Source: Isoetes engelmannii (taxonomy: Eukaryota; Streptophyta; Lycopodiopsida; Isoetales; Isoetaceae). From it: 41,417 nucleotides of DNA. The DNA is taken from assembly GCA_011763485.2 (NCBI GenBank), contig JAANSK020055575.1, forward strand, positions 1 to 41,417, written 5' to 3'. The notes beneath the pieces are model-generated. The model did not search any database. It was given only the letters and a program-made list of their open reading frames with translations, and was not told the origin of the DNA. Both the position numbers and the translations under genes were made by a program. Positions 30,301-41,417 of the stretch are shown in pieces (positions within the stretch are counted from its first letter, which is position 1; each line of letters begins with the position of its first letter).

Positions 30301-33110
30301 TCTTCAAAAGCTGCAAGCAAAACTGCTTGTAGTCTATATCCAGAACAGCCAAATAAATAGCCTGATATTATTCTGAGTTAATTATACTCATGCATATGAC
30401 ATAGCCCATTTCTACTGGTTGTAACTGGCTTTAAAAATATCATCTAACAAAGGATATGCAACAATCATGTTTTAATTGTGTTTGTGTCGTTCAGAATTTT
30501 CCCATTCTCCTAAATGAAATACAATGGAACTCTTAAACTTGTGCTCAATATTGCCACGAATAAGTAGTAGTGTGTGACCTCTTATGTAAGACTGGTCCAT
30601 ATGGAGTTACCCATGCCATATTAGTTTTTGTAATGGGAATCGTTCTCTCCTCCTAATGATCATAGTACTCAAGTATATCGAGAAACCGTGCAAGGTAAGT
30701 AGGTAGGTAGGTAGGTAGAAGCCATAAACATATATATCTCTTCTCCATGCTTACTCCTATACAATAACGTGATGAGAATGACGTGGGTGAGTGCGAGTCT
30801 CATCATGTGTGGTGTGTGTCCGAGAATGTGTCATCTAATCATCATAGGTCCCAAAAGGGGTGTTGCCAAAAGGGTATGACGTTAAACTACTAAATTAAAT
30901 TAAATTATATTATATCCCATAAAAAATGTATTTCCATTAGAGCAGAAAATCAGCATATCTACAAAAACTTATTAACCTCTAAGCGCTTAGATAAGGAATA
31001 GTCTGGATCAGCATCTTTGGAAGCATCAATTGATGTGGGACATGTTTTTATAACTAACAGGTATAAAAGGCCCTCGTGTCATGCCTATAGTGGTTAACTT
31101 CAAAGTGTAGGGGATTTAGAGCGATCTAGAGCATCAGAGCGCGCGGCCTGTGGAAGTACACGAATGATATATTTTGTTGGCGCATACGTCTTTTTAGCAA
31201 TGGTTGGGCTAAGATTTCCATTGTAAAATAAATACGTATTTAAAGCCTCGCCTACCGCCAGATGAGTTGTCTGAATAAACCAAGACAAGTGGGGGATCAA
31301 GAGGGTATTTAACTAATGCCAATGATTGTTGTGCATTTTATTTGATTAATTGTAATGTATACAAGAAGAACACACTGGTCTAAATTTTGGGCCAGATGCA
31401 TTGCCGATTGTGCAGTTTATATGCTTTATACAAAGGAAACCACTTGTTATTATGCTAGATATCTATATATCTAGTGAAAAACATTCAATGAACAAATGCC
31501 AAAAAGTGTCGGCAGTCCAAAGTTGGACAAACTTTCTTTACAATAGAATCCGCTGCAGCCAGGGATTTGCATTGTCACCCTCACAAACTTTTACTCGTCA
31601 TGTTTAAACATGTTTTGGCCTCTTCTACATTATTGAAGGCTTGTCTAATAGGAAGGATTGAACTTCCATTTAATCCATCAAATAAACTCTTTGAATTGTT
31701 GTGTGGCTACATGTACCTTAGCCTACCTACACTCAAACATAATGAAAAGATAACATATCAATCGGGAAGTGAAATTCTAACAATCGTATTTCGGGGCATA
31801 TTCCATGGAGTCTCATTAAATCAATCATAATCTATAGCTTTTTGTTGTTGGATTTGGGTTCTCTGTGTGATCTGTAAAAGCATGTACCGTCTCATAGGCC
31901 TTTGGCCTCCGTGGACGTTAAAATATACTTCCTTTCTTCCTTCCTTCCTCTAGTTTTTTCTAGGTCAAATCTTTCGATAGAGTTGCCACCGAGATGTTTC
32001 CCAAGGCACTAAATGTGACACCTATATTTGCAAATTGAAAGCTCAATTCTTTAGTGGTCATTCACACCTTTCTAGCAAGTGACAAGAAAAAATAGTTGGC
32101 ACCTTTGATTCTTGTTCTTTGCAAAGCAAATAGGAATTGTTAGCATTTATGCCAAATTAAAAAAACCCCTTTCTATCAATGAATTATTGCTAGTACGATG
32201 TGTTGTAGAAAATATAATGGTAATATAGATAGGAGAGTCCAAATGAAGTTATTAAACCACCAAACATATAATTCAATCAGACCTAAAAGAATTGCTGACT
32301 TGAAGCTTTTCTCCTATTCATTCCATTCCATTCCATTCCATTCTATTCTATTCTATTCTATTCTATTCTATTCCTAAATTCGCCCAGGACCAAGAGTTTC
32401 AAGAAGAATGTTGTGCAATGGAACCGGTATGAACCTTAACTTACCAAGATGCTCAAATTCATCTTGCAACCAAGATACTCTGCAGCTCACCCACCACCTC
32501 GCTTTGCACCTTGCCCTTATGCAACATAAAGATCGGTAAGGTTTTTACAAAGTGTAAAATGGGACTTTTTGTTAATTATGCCCATGTTATAGTGGTATTA
32601 TCTTTACGTAATTACTTTTTCTTGGACTGAACCGAGTTTTCTGATCAAGATCTATAAAGTCTACTCCAGACGAAAATATGAATCCATTAAATGTATATAC
32701 AGGTTTTCAGTTATTGTACAGAAGATTAGCTATTTATCTTCAAGACTTGAAGAATGAAGATGAGAAAAAAGAAGCTTTTAGCTCCTCTTCCAGAGCTTCT
32801 TTGTATGGTTTTACTCGCCTTCTAGGCCGTAGGTTTTATAAAATACAGCAAACCATGGTTAATAATGATGCATATTCTTCTCAATTCTATATGCAGCCAA
32901 CCTAACTGAGAGAATTGAATTCATAATCCACATGATCATGATGGCACCTATTCCTATCATGAAATGTATCAAGTATACACAAATCGCAGTCCACTTCGAA
33001 ATGTCATGTCCCACAACCATGACAATCTTTCATTTTAGAGCATCTGTTAATTGTGCAATCTGGGGTGCTTTTCAGAATGGGTACATGCCTGTAAATAACC
33101 GTCATCGCCT
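30301..33110. other. Spacer between L-GalDH and the amino acid transporter
   Basis: No gene seen. It contains an (AGGT)n run at 30693-30719 and a (CATTC)n/(TATTC)n pentanucleotide array at 32316-32375. At about 31840-31960 a GGCCTCCGTGGACGTTAAAA tail-like sequence is followed by a CTTC-rich run, reminiscent of the tail-like sequence at 10775-10815. The L-GalDH promoter should lie at its left end, and the transporter's 3' UTR at its right end. The open frame at 32678-32905 has no recognisable features. Confidence 0.45.
32316..32375. repeat. Pentanucleotide microsatellite (CATTC then TATTC)
   Basis: About five CATTC units turn into about six TATTC units without a break. This is a compound array that arose by a point change followed by slippage. 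Confidence 0.92.
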
Positions 33111-36100
33111 TTAAATCTTTGTACAGTTGCTTACTTTCGGAAAATGGAAGATTTGAAAGAGGTGATGACGGAATCCATTTGTTATGCTTATCAAGCTCCC
33201 AGTTAAAGAAATCACCAGTAGTGCAACTCCAAATATAATGCATGCCTACAGAAACTTTAACTTTAGTTGGTGAATATCTAAGGAATTTGAATGGAACTCA
33301 TTTACTCTTACCCAATTGGCCAGCCACGATAGGCTAAATATTCGTGGTTTCTTTATTGATAGCCACATTATACATGGAAGCTGGAACCCAACATTAGTTA
33401 CATTAATAAGACAGAACTAGAGGGATGTTTTACCCTTATTCATGACGTTGTTTGGAATCCATAAATGGATAAGAGACAGGATCAGAGAATGCCAGGTAAT
33501 TAGACCATCAACCCAATTATAGACAAAGATATTCCACTTAGTCTTATGTCATGCTATCCTGATCCTGATCCTGATCCTATTCTGTGTGTAATCTGAAGAA
33601 TAAATCTTCTCCACGGGGCTGGTAAAAAGTAATTACTACCAGATATGAGAGATACTACCTACAAAACTTTGTCAAGAAGCTGCTTCTCTTGTCATTGCTG
33701 CAACTAGGTTCTTGAAGCATAGAGAGTAGCCTAAAACTGCTATGGCATACCAGTGAAGATCAACCGGTAGATTTCTAAGTTGAAACAGCATGGAGGAAAT
33801 GTGTAATGCATAGGAACAAGAAATTAGCAAAATGGTAACCTATGTCTATATAATGTTAGTGCCATTGAATCGAATGCTGGCCATTGCCTTCCTACAGCAA
33901 AGTTATGGAAATAAATCTGCCTCCATGCTCAGACAAGCTAAAGAATAAAAAATGACTATCAACCTGTGTAGCAAGCTATTAAGGGGCATGGATTCTTTAA
34001 AAAAATATGAAAGTAGTAAAGAATAAAATGGGCGACGGCTGAAACCAGGATCGTAGAAGAAAAGGAGTCTAATGGCAGGAAAATTAGCAGTAGGCCAGAT
34101 GTGCTAATAGAAAACTAGGATATGTTAATTATAGTATCATTGTGCCATTTAGAAAATGCAATCATAAATGAGAAATACATTAACAGAATCGACTTCGAAA
34201 ATGTGAAATCCTTACAAAATAGGTTGTTGGGGTCAAAGCTAGTCCTCCAAATAAACCAAGAAGTTCGCCGAAAAAGGTTATTGCAGTAGCCAGCAGACAC
34301 GTTAATGCTGTAATTTAACCCCAAAAATTGCTCAAAGCGCCCATTTAAAATGTAAGTGATATGATTATCCAATAACAAAGAAGGGCAGCATCACATATGA
34401 CATATTAGCTGTACAAACCTAACTTACTACGATTTCTTGATGAAAATGCATTGTGGACAGTACAAACTAATACCGTATACAAGATATCAGCAACAGAATA
34501 TCCTTGTGCACAAGATTATTCCAAGCTTGAACAGAATTCGAAAATTACAAAACCAATATTTCAGACGGACTTACCAACATAAGTAGGCCGAATAAGAATA
34601 TGAGCAGAAGTTCTAGGAATGCTTATCTCAAGCAAATCAAACATTGGGATTGCAAATACCTGGATAGTTAACACAATTTAGTAATGATTTTACAGAAGAG
34701 TAGATGCAGATATTAATCACCTGGTAACTGCCCGTAAGATGAATCATCACAAGCAGATTGATAATGGCAATCAACGGTTTTGGTTGCTGCAGATCTTCGA
34801 GGACATTAGAATAGCACATGCCTTTTCCAAGTTTCCAAAAACCAATAACTGCAACTGGAAAGTAACAAACTGCAACAAGTATGTATGCAATTAATACTCC
34901 ATTCCACATTGGCTTCTTATTAGGTTTTTCTTTGGTGGAGCGCATTGTCGCTTGAATCTCCAATGCTACGTTATGTCCTCCATATGCAAAAGCAATATCT
35001 CCAATGGCATTAAAGGCTTTGTAGTAATTCCTTTTCTGAGGACACACGCAATGCTGACCCCCTCCCCATCCAACAAGTGCTATCCAGATAATTGTAGAAT
35101 AACTGCACTGGATGCAAAAGGAGCCATCAGTTAGCTAGACCAGCAGTTTGGGTCCTCTAATTGAAAAAATTACCTGATAGACATCAGGGTTGCAATAAGG
35201 GATATTGTTGTCATTGTTGCTGAGTTGAAGCTTGAGGACAAGGATGGAATTAATTGGAAAGCGCCAAATATGACAATCCACCAAACTCTTCCACTTGTTC
35301 TTTGTTCTCCTTTGACGATTTCAACAAAGCGCTTCAAAGCATATCCACCAGTTACCATATAAGCTATGTTTGCAGTAACTTGTACAATGACTTGTTGCGC
35401 CCCAACAATCCAGAGACCAAGTTTTTCGCCAAAAGCACGTGCACCAAGATCTTGATAGCGATCGAAGCGGAGACCTTCATCAGTCTCATGCAATTCAATC
35501 ATTTGCCATAAAGTGCACAAGGTGATGATCCAGGAAATAACAAGCATCATCATGCCTGGCCACCTGAAGAGGAAAGTTGATAGTTCTCAAACTAATTTTT
35601 TTTTCACCATTATTAATGAACTAGCTAATTACGGTCCACGCTAAAAGGTGCAGATAAAATAAGTGTGAATTTCACAAAGGTTTTTCATGGGAATGAAGAT
35701 CTTCTGTACCATTCATGACCAATTAATTTATAGCAAAGTACTGTTAGCGAGCGAAGTGCATCGAGACGTCCAAAACTATGACCATGGTGACCCATAAATA
35801 TGGTCCCCAAATTCAGATACTACATGAAAAATTTACTGGCACAATAACCTAACGAGTCAGTAACATGGAATCAGTAAAACAGATATGGAAATTTGGCCAC
35901 CTAACAATTTCCCTGACCTTTATCCCTTAAAGGAAACTTTGTTACAATGGTATAAATAAGCATTGCATTGCAAATTTGTCAAAATCTGATGACACTCACC
36001 AATCTAACTGTGCCATTGCCGAAGGCAATGCTAGGACTCCGGCTCCCACCATGGCAGTTGTAATATGGACTGTAGAATACCACCATTTGGCGTAATGCTC

Positions 36101-36657
36101 ACCATGGTCTACAGAATCGAGCTATATGATCCTCTATTAGTGATATATTTAAATAGAAACTATTCCTTTCCGTGTTAGTCACAAGCAAGTGAAGCTACTA
36201 AGAAAGTAAACCTGCTTTGAGTGCAAGTTTTGAATACGTGCAAATGAGTATGGCATCATTGTCTTAGATTAAAAAAAAAGAACAGCTGTATGGTTGTAAT
36301 ATGATTCAACTATTAGATATGCCAGCAATTTACGGTACTCAAGGTAAGATTGACTACAAAATGGCACAGGTTTCATAAAAAGCCGATGTGTTGCAACCGA
36401 AATACCAATGCCTGATATTAACTTTACCACCAAATGCTACAGAAAATTGATGCTCTATGCGTGTACCATGGCGTTCTTTTGCAACCCCAATCTTTTCGAG
36501 ATGCCTACAACATGTCACAGACGGACCTATTAATTACCTGAGAAGAGTGGTAAATTTCTTCCTGTAAGACGACATCAGACGTTCTGTCATGTACAGATTG
36601 TGGAGATCGGGCGTCAATCTCTACTCTATTTCCCCTGCAGCACCTAATAAATCCCAT
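33111..36657 (-). CDS. LHT-type amino acid transporter (lysine histidine transporter-like)
   Basis: This is a proton-coupled amino acid permease of the AAAP/ATF family, expected in the plasma membrane with about ten membrane helices. Eight exons fit in phase with GT-AG introns: 36657-36538, 36121-36000, 35563-35174, 35102-34721, 34659-34575, 34307-34216, 33380-33312 and 33245-33111. They give 464 residues (LHT1 is about 446). Landmarks in order are [135 protein letters not shown] and SLSWLANW. The last exon supplies a final hydrophobic helix but ends [11 protein letters not shown] instead of the usual YKFYS-like end. The N-terminal 40 residues are polar and not conserved. Which LHT member it is cannot be said. 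Confidence 0.9.
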
Positions 36658-38539
36658 TATCGATTATCCTCTTCACAACTTGATGTGCTATCGATTGGAA
36701 TGAAACCAAATTCGTTTCCGCTTCAGGGCAAAACCTTGGCAGGTGGGTAATGCATCATCCAGCCCATTACAATCTTTAGAAGTCCAAGAATGATCCGCTT
36801 TGACTCCGAGGGGCGGCATTGTGCATCAAACTGTAACAAACAAAGGATCAGATGGGCAGTGTTCGAGGCCCACAAGGAATGTTAAAAAAGTCGTAATTAA
36901 CCACGTGTTTGGGATCAATTGTCACAGTGCTACTGTAACAAAGTTGACTATATATTGATATATTGAAGAACCAATTGACAGGCATTCTTTTCATACAACA
37001 GCTATTCCAATTAATAAACAATACATACAATTCATAAACAAAATACATTAACAATTCAATTGAATCGGATTGGATTTTATACTACATTAATAATTGAATT
37101 GGATTGGATTTTTTAGTCCACTGACAACAAAAGAGCCTAGGAGACTCAAACAAAGAAGACATCAGACCTATTAGTATCTAAAATTACATTATTAAAACTT
37201 ATAGATGTAGCCCAAAGACATCAAACTTATTAGTGTCTAGGACTTACAATAAAACTTATAGATGCAGCCTAAAGTTTATATTCATAGGTAATATTTTGGC
37301 TCCCAATAAATTTTAGGTCAAATATTGCATGTATCCCACATATTTCATGTCAAATATACTTTCCCACATGTTTCTCTTGTTTAATGTGGGCGATCATGTT
37401 TTGTCATGTGGCATTCATTCCATACTGGAGTTTTAGCTTCTTTTCTTGATTATGTGGATTGAAAACTAGTCTACCATTCGTATCAAAATTTGGGGCCGCC
37501 GGTCCCAAGACGCGACACTCCCACATTTTGGGGTCACCCATTCTATGCAAGAGCGGCATGCATCTTTTTAACGAGTTCCATTCCATCCAATAAGCATACT
37601 TATTATAAGAATAGAATAGAATAGATCTTTTATCGTCCACGGAGACTAATTGGCCTATGGGACCTAAACAAAGAGAGCCTAGAGGACACCCTTCTCATTG
37701 GAAGTAGTTGTTGGACTAGTTAAGGTGGTTCTAATTACACATACTAGAATTTTTAAGAAATGCAACACGTCTATTCCACAAACGAAGAGGATCTAGGTGT
37801 TATGCTCAAGTGACGTGGGCGACTTGGGTCGTCGTCGTCGCCGCCGCTGCTATTGCTACTGCTATACTACTAGTATACTCTAATATAGTTTTAATAATGA
37901 ACTGAATAATAGAGTTCCCTTGCTAATATTTACGGTACATACAAAGCTACAATTGACAATTCAATTCAAATTCTCAATGTAAGAAATAAAGTCAAGTTTG
38001 TTTATTTGGAAAGGCTTAGGAAAAATTCATGCAAACAAAGACGTGAGGCCTCTAGAGTTTTGTATTGTTGTTAAAAGGACAATCAAACAACCTGTTCACG
38101 GTGTCTAAAACCTATAAATTTTCAACCTGTGCTAAATCCTCCGCCCTTCATGCAACACATCAGAAAAAATATGCGAATAGCTATGAAAAGCTCTGCATTT
38201 AGAAGTGAACTTTGAAGCAATCAGTCTAGATGCATGTAGTAGTAAGGTGTTTTTCTTTCCAAGCAAGGAGAGAGCTGACTATTTGCTTCTATCAGTATGC
38301 AGTCCAATATGGGATAAAAATTTTAAATGATGGATAAATCAGAAGCAAGTTAAGAACATAATTTTTGTACATAGATTGGACATTGTAGCAACTAGACGCC
38401 TTGGACTTTGTCAAATCTGTGATGACCAAGTTTCTAATTATCTCCAAGAAACATTTTCAGATATCAATATATCCACTCGCACTCTGGTTATGGTAAGTAA
38501 CATCTTTGTCGATTAACTCATTGGTTATACGCCGATCAA
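36658..38539. repeat. Spacer with a 59-bp tandem pair (37158-37275)
   Basis: GACATCA-AC-TATTAGT begins units at 37158 and 37217; each ends with AAAACTTATAGATG-AGCC-AAA. A smaller pair of GAAT-GGATTGGATTTT words lies at 37062-37111. A (GTC/GCC) triplet run is at 37829-37850. No gene is recognisable; the first few hundred bases should hold the transporter promoter. Confidence 0.6.
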
Positions 38540-39285
38540 AAAGTGAATTACTTGGGAACAAATACACTCTCCAGCAGGCTTTCCAAGAAATAAGTGGTTC
38601 GATGTTGAGCGCAAAGAGCTTAAATGCCAGCGCAGGCTAATAATTGACCCCACTTCTAGACTGTCGTCGATCAAACAGTACAAGGGCAAGAAGGCACAAT
38701 ATATTGTAGACCACCAGTGGGAGATGTTCTATCTACTTGATCGCACCCCAAATAAAAGGGTGTTGCAAAGGCCTACACAACCAACTAGCAACATCTCTCA
38801 GGACTAGTGGAAGCAGTACCTGATGTAGCTCTATGATCCCGATGGAGTTTGTAACGAGGTGCCACCCCAAGAAAGCCCATCACTGGTCATAACAGAGGAG
38901 GTCATCACAAAAGGCTTACAGAGCCTTGCAAGTGGCAAGGCTGCAGATTATCAATAGCAGTATTGGAGTCTGGCATGGCTACCCCACTATCTCCTACACT
39001 CCTTGGATTGTACATTGATCATTGGAGGAATGGCTCGCACAGCACAGCGGTGGGGGAGAGAGGCTTCCTGACTGCATCATCCGACAGCTCATATATGCGG
39101 ATGACACCGACCTTCTAGCATACACTGCAGCGAGCATGCACCATCATTTGGACGCCCTCATGGGCCTTCTGCTAGGCGACATGAATGCGCATCAACTTAG
39201 CCAAAGTCAAGGTACTACTTGTGCCATCTTCGAAGCAACAGAGACATCCTCGCTTCACTTAAACGAAAGTAGCCTTATCCTTCTA
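38540..39285 (+). mobile_element. Internally deleted LINE fragment, same family as the LINE at 100-2000
   Basis: The translation gives KWFDVERKELKCQRRL (about 38590-38640), then ITEEVITKGLQSLASGKAADYQ (about 38890-38955), then directly PLSPTLLGLYID (about 38985-39020), IIRQLIYADDTDLLAYTAASMHHHLDA (39076-39156) and RINLAKVKVLL after a frame change. The minus-strand LINE at 100-2000 has LANGKAADSD, CPLSPILFGLYID, IIRQLIYADDVDLLAHTAEDMQHHLDA and RVNLAKTKVLL in the same order. About 150 residues of RT between GKAAD and CPLSP are missing here, so the copy carries an internal deletion as well as stops. Confidence 0.85.
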
Positions 39286-39492
39286 TAAAATTAGAAAAAA
39301 ATAGTGTCTGTATGTGAGTGAGTAAGTGAGTGAGTCTCTCCACTCCCCTCGACGGCCCAGGACCCACCACGTAGCATAATCTGGGCCCTCATATTGGCAT
39401 AATCTGGGCCCTCAGATTCTAGGAAGTTCTAGATCGGTCTAGAAAGTTCTAGAATATTCTAGATGCTCATGGATAAGCACCTCAATAAGCAC
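39286..39492. repeat. Short repeats: (GTGA)n, 23-bp direct pair, TTCTAGA words
   Basis: (GTGA)n-like sequence lies at 39312-39336. GCATAATCTGGGCCCTCA occurs at about 39374 and about 39397. TTCTAGA-type words recur five times at 39417-39465. None looks functional on its own. Confidence 0.75.
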
Positions 39493-39925
39493 CTACTGCT
39501 CAAAACGTCTCTGGTGTGCCATGGCATCAAGGCTGATGGCCAGGGTGTCGAGGCAGGTTTGTAGGTCAGCAAGGCGCATCTTGTCATGTTGCCTTTCAAG
39601 TTGTACTAAGTAGATGTGGGTCTTCATCTTCGTAACCCGCTGATTCTCTATAGCCAACTGCCTTTTAAGCACCTGGAATACCGAGGATTTGAGCTCTGTT
39701 TCTAGGCCTACAATCTGTGTAGTGGACAATCAAACATTGCTTTGATTTGCTTCCAATTCTCCACAAATGCCTGGTTGACTGCCGCATCAGAGCAATAGCC
39801 ATAAGCTTGCTGCACGGAGCTAGTCGCCTGGGCTTTTGCACGAGCCTCTTACCACATGGAAGAGGCTTCTCCCTTTCCTGCACTATCTGGTATGGGTTGT
39901 TTTCCTGATGGGCCATCCCAGCCAT
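39493..39925 (-). other. Coding-like remnant with coiled-coil potential, unknown
   Basis: Two overlapping minus-strand frames (39493-39729 and 39665-39925) are open. The 39493-39729 frame is rich in Leu, Gln, Lys and Arg with heptad-like spacing (LETELKSSVFQVLKRQLAIE, then LADLQTCLDTLAISLDAM) and would form a coiled coil. I do not recognise a family. It may be the tail of a transposon protein or of a decayed host gene. Stops separate the parts. Confidence 0.25.
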
Positions 39926-41313
39926 CCATGTGCCCTTTCTAAGGTTCCAAGGTTCTTGGTTTGGATCTCTACAAAGAGTTCCATGGTTGACTAGGGGGCT
40001 CAGGATTAAGGGGTAGTAAAGGGGGTTGGGCCAGAAAGAGAGGATGGATTGGGCGCTAGAGTCTGACTATCTAAAAGGTGATTCCAGGGTCATGGAACTT
40101 CAGGAGCGCAACAGGAGGGCTAGGGCGCTAGGGATAGAGAGGGTGAGTTAGGTGCAAGGGAGGGAATCGGATTCTAGGTGGGCAAAACCTCAGGATCGCA
40201 CCATGGGGGAAGACTAGGCACTAGGGGGGAGGCTAGTGCAAAGTTGGTTTTCAACCCTAGAGACACACAATTATAAAATCTATACAATGCGACAAGATGG
40301 ATATTTTGAAATTGTGATGTCAACATTGGATTAAGGTGGAGATACACATAGAGTATTGTTAGTTTCAAGGAAAAGAAGAAGAAGCAATTTTTGCGTCATG
40401 CATCCATTAGGATATATGATGCACACATCACTCTAACATTGCTTAGTTATGTAATTATTGGGTTCTGCCCCCAACCTCCTTGACCTCGAACAATAATGCA
40501 TCTCGCCATGCAAAGGGTCATGTCCAATAACATGGTCAACTCATGGACTAATCAGGATTATATAGATTGAACATGATTTGTATTAGCATCCCTCCTTAAG
40601 CAACTTTGAGTTATATTATCAAATAAAGCTTGAGTTACAAATTTAAGAAGGTATTTGACAACAAATGTCCTCAGACAAATTAAGATTAATCACTATGCTA
40701 GCTCTTTGTGAAGCACTTTGTGCACAATAAATGACTACATAAGAGAGCCGCTTTGTGTCAGGAATGTAGTGTTTATTACAAAGTTGTCACTACTCATATG
40801 ACTTGACACAAGCGTTGACACCATACTCTCACCCTCTTGTATAGTGGATAAAGCGTTGACACTATACTCATCCTGATATATGCATTTGACACAATTTATT
40901 TCTTGCGAGAATCATAGTGGATTCCCTATATATTATAGCTTTGCAGACATCCGAGGTTGGTCCTCATGAAGGATCAGCCACTGCCACTGCGTCGACCCAA
41001 GTGGACAGGGTGGATATTTCCACACAGACAGAGGACTTACATCCCGCGGGATAGCAAATGACACACACCAGGTCCTCTGAGCCAGGAAGTTCATGGGAGG
41101 ATACGCAGCACCCATCTGAGTTGAGCCTACATATTATTGGTTTCATGGAAGTGAATGACTGATCGGCTAAAGCAAAGGCTGAGAGCTTTTCACTCAGGCC
41201 ATGCGGATACAAGCAGACGGCATCATCTCAACTAGTCGGGTAGGAGCAGCATGCCTAGACTGCCCGCGTCATCTTTTAGTTCAGTTTAGGGATGCTAGTA
41301 TCTCCCGCCTACA
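39926..41313. other. Spacer; G-rich stretch at 39990-40230, otherwise nothing
   Basis: A G+C-richer region repeats words such as CTAGGGCGCTAGG and CTCAGGATCGCA at about 90-base distance. Beyond 40240 the DNA is AT-rich with a diverged TTGACAC-containing repeat near 40800-40900. No gene is supported. Confidence 0.35.
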
Positions 41314-41417
41314 TCATATTCACAAGGGGGTGACTCCGGGCAACGAGAGCTGTTGGATGGGCATATTCATGACTTATGCCTTGATTTGGACTGTAGATAG
41401 CGATCCTCGTTTGTGGG
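41314..41417. mobile_element. Left end of a second MITE copy, cut by the window edge
   Basis: From CATATTCACAAGGGGGTGAC onward, this stretch parallels 24792-24893 over about 100 bases. It includes GTTGGATGGGCATATT and GATTTGGACTGTAGATAGCG, with scattered differences. The element continues past the window end. Confidence 0.7.

Noticed and set aside
32678-32905. 75-codon plus-strand open frame between the two minus-strand genes
   Set aside because: It is short, without recognisable features, and in AT-rich spacer; not enough to call a gene.

Overview
The window is nuclear DNA of a land plant. Three host genes are split by GT-AG introns at positions typical of plant genes: an alternative oxidase, an L-galactose dehydrogenase and an LHT-type amino acid transporter. 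A fourth host gene is a long intronless PLS-type pentatricopeptide (PPR) reading frame. The rest is mostly decayed retrotransposons, tandem duplications and low-complexity DNA. A large-genome seed-free vascular plant such as a fern would fit, but that is only an impression; the sequence fixes nothing finer than 'land plant'.

Layout. 1-2000: a decayed LINE on the minus strand. 2300-7790: a nearly full-length L1-type LINE on the plus strand (DUF4283-like ORF1; ORF2 with endonuclease, reverse transcriptase and zf-RVT), multiply broken and with a lost catalytic Asp. 7790-8210: LTR-retroelement-like signals. 8210-12340: no gene, but two strong fold-back structures (9121-9222 and 9746-9824). 12342-14618: PPR gene that stops just where an E/DYW tail would normally begin. 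14620-18600: a tandem 75-bp repeat, scattered Ty1/copia fossil pieces, and an ORF1-only LINE derivative with a hexamer A-rich tail. 19785-21354: alternative oxidase in the standard four exons, but exon 3 is 5 nt short and out of frame. 21683-21943: 52-bp minisatellite. 22280-23930: a second type of L1-like ORF2 fragment, minus strand. 24785-25100: MITE-like element, with a related copy running off the window end at 41314-41417. 28848-30300: intact L-galactose dehydrogenase, minus strand, five exons. 33111-36657: intact LHT transporter, minus strand, eight exons. 38540-39285: internally deleted relative of the LINE at 1-2000. 39300-41417: repeats and unrecognised DNA.

The genes do not form a pathway. 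L-GalDH (ascorbate synthesis), AOX (mitochondrial respiration), the PPR protein (organelle RNA) and the transporter (plasma membrane amino acid uptake) are independent units separated by transposon-rich spacers. L-GalDH and the transporter share the minus strand about 2.8 kb apart; PPR and AOX lie on the plus strand.

I did not find a convincing new biological system. The points most worth a second look are the AOX lesion at an iron-ligand motif, the tail-less PPR gene, the ORF1-only LINE copy next to a copia fossil, the 79-nt near-perfect hairpin, and the MITE family. All exon limits were worked out by eye from splice signals, reading phase and remembered family consensus; no alignment was run.
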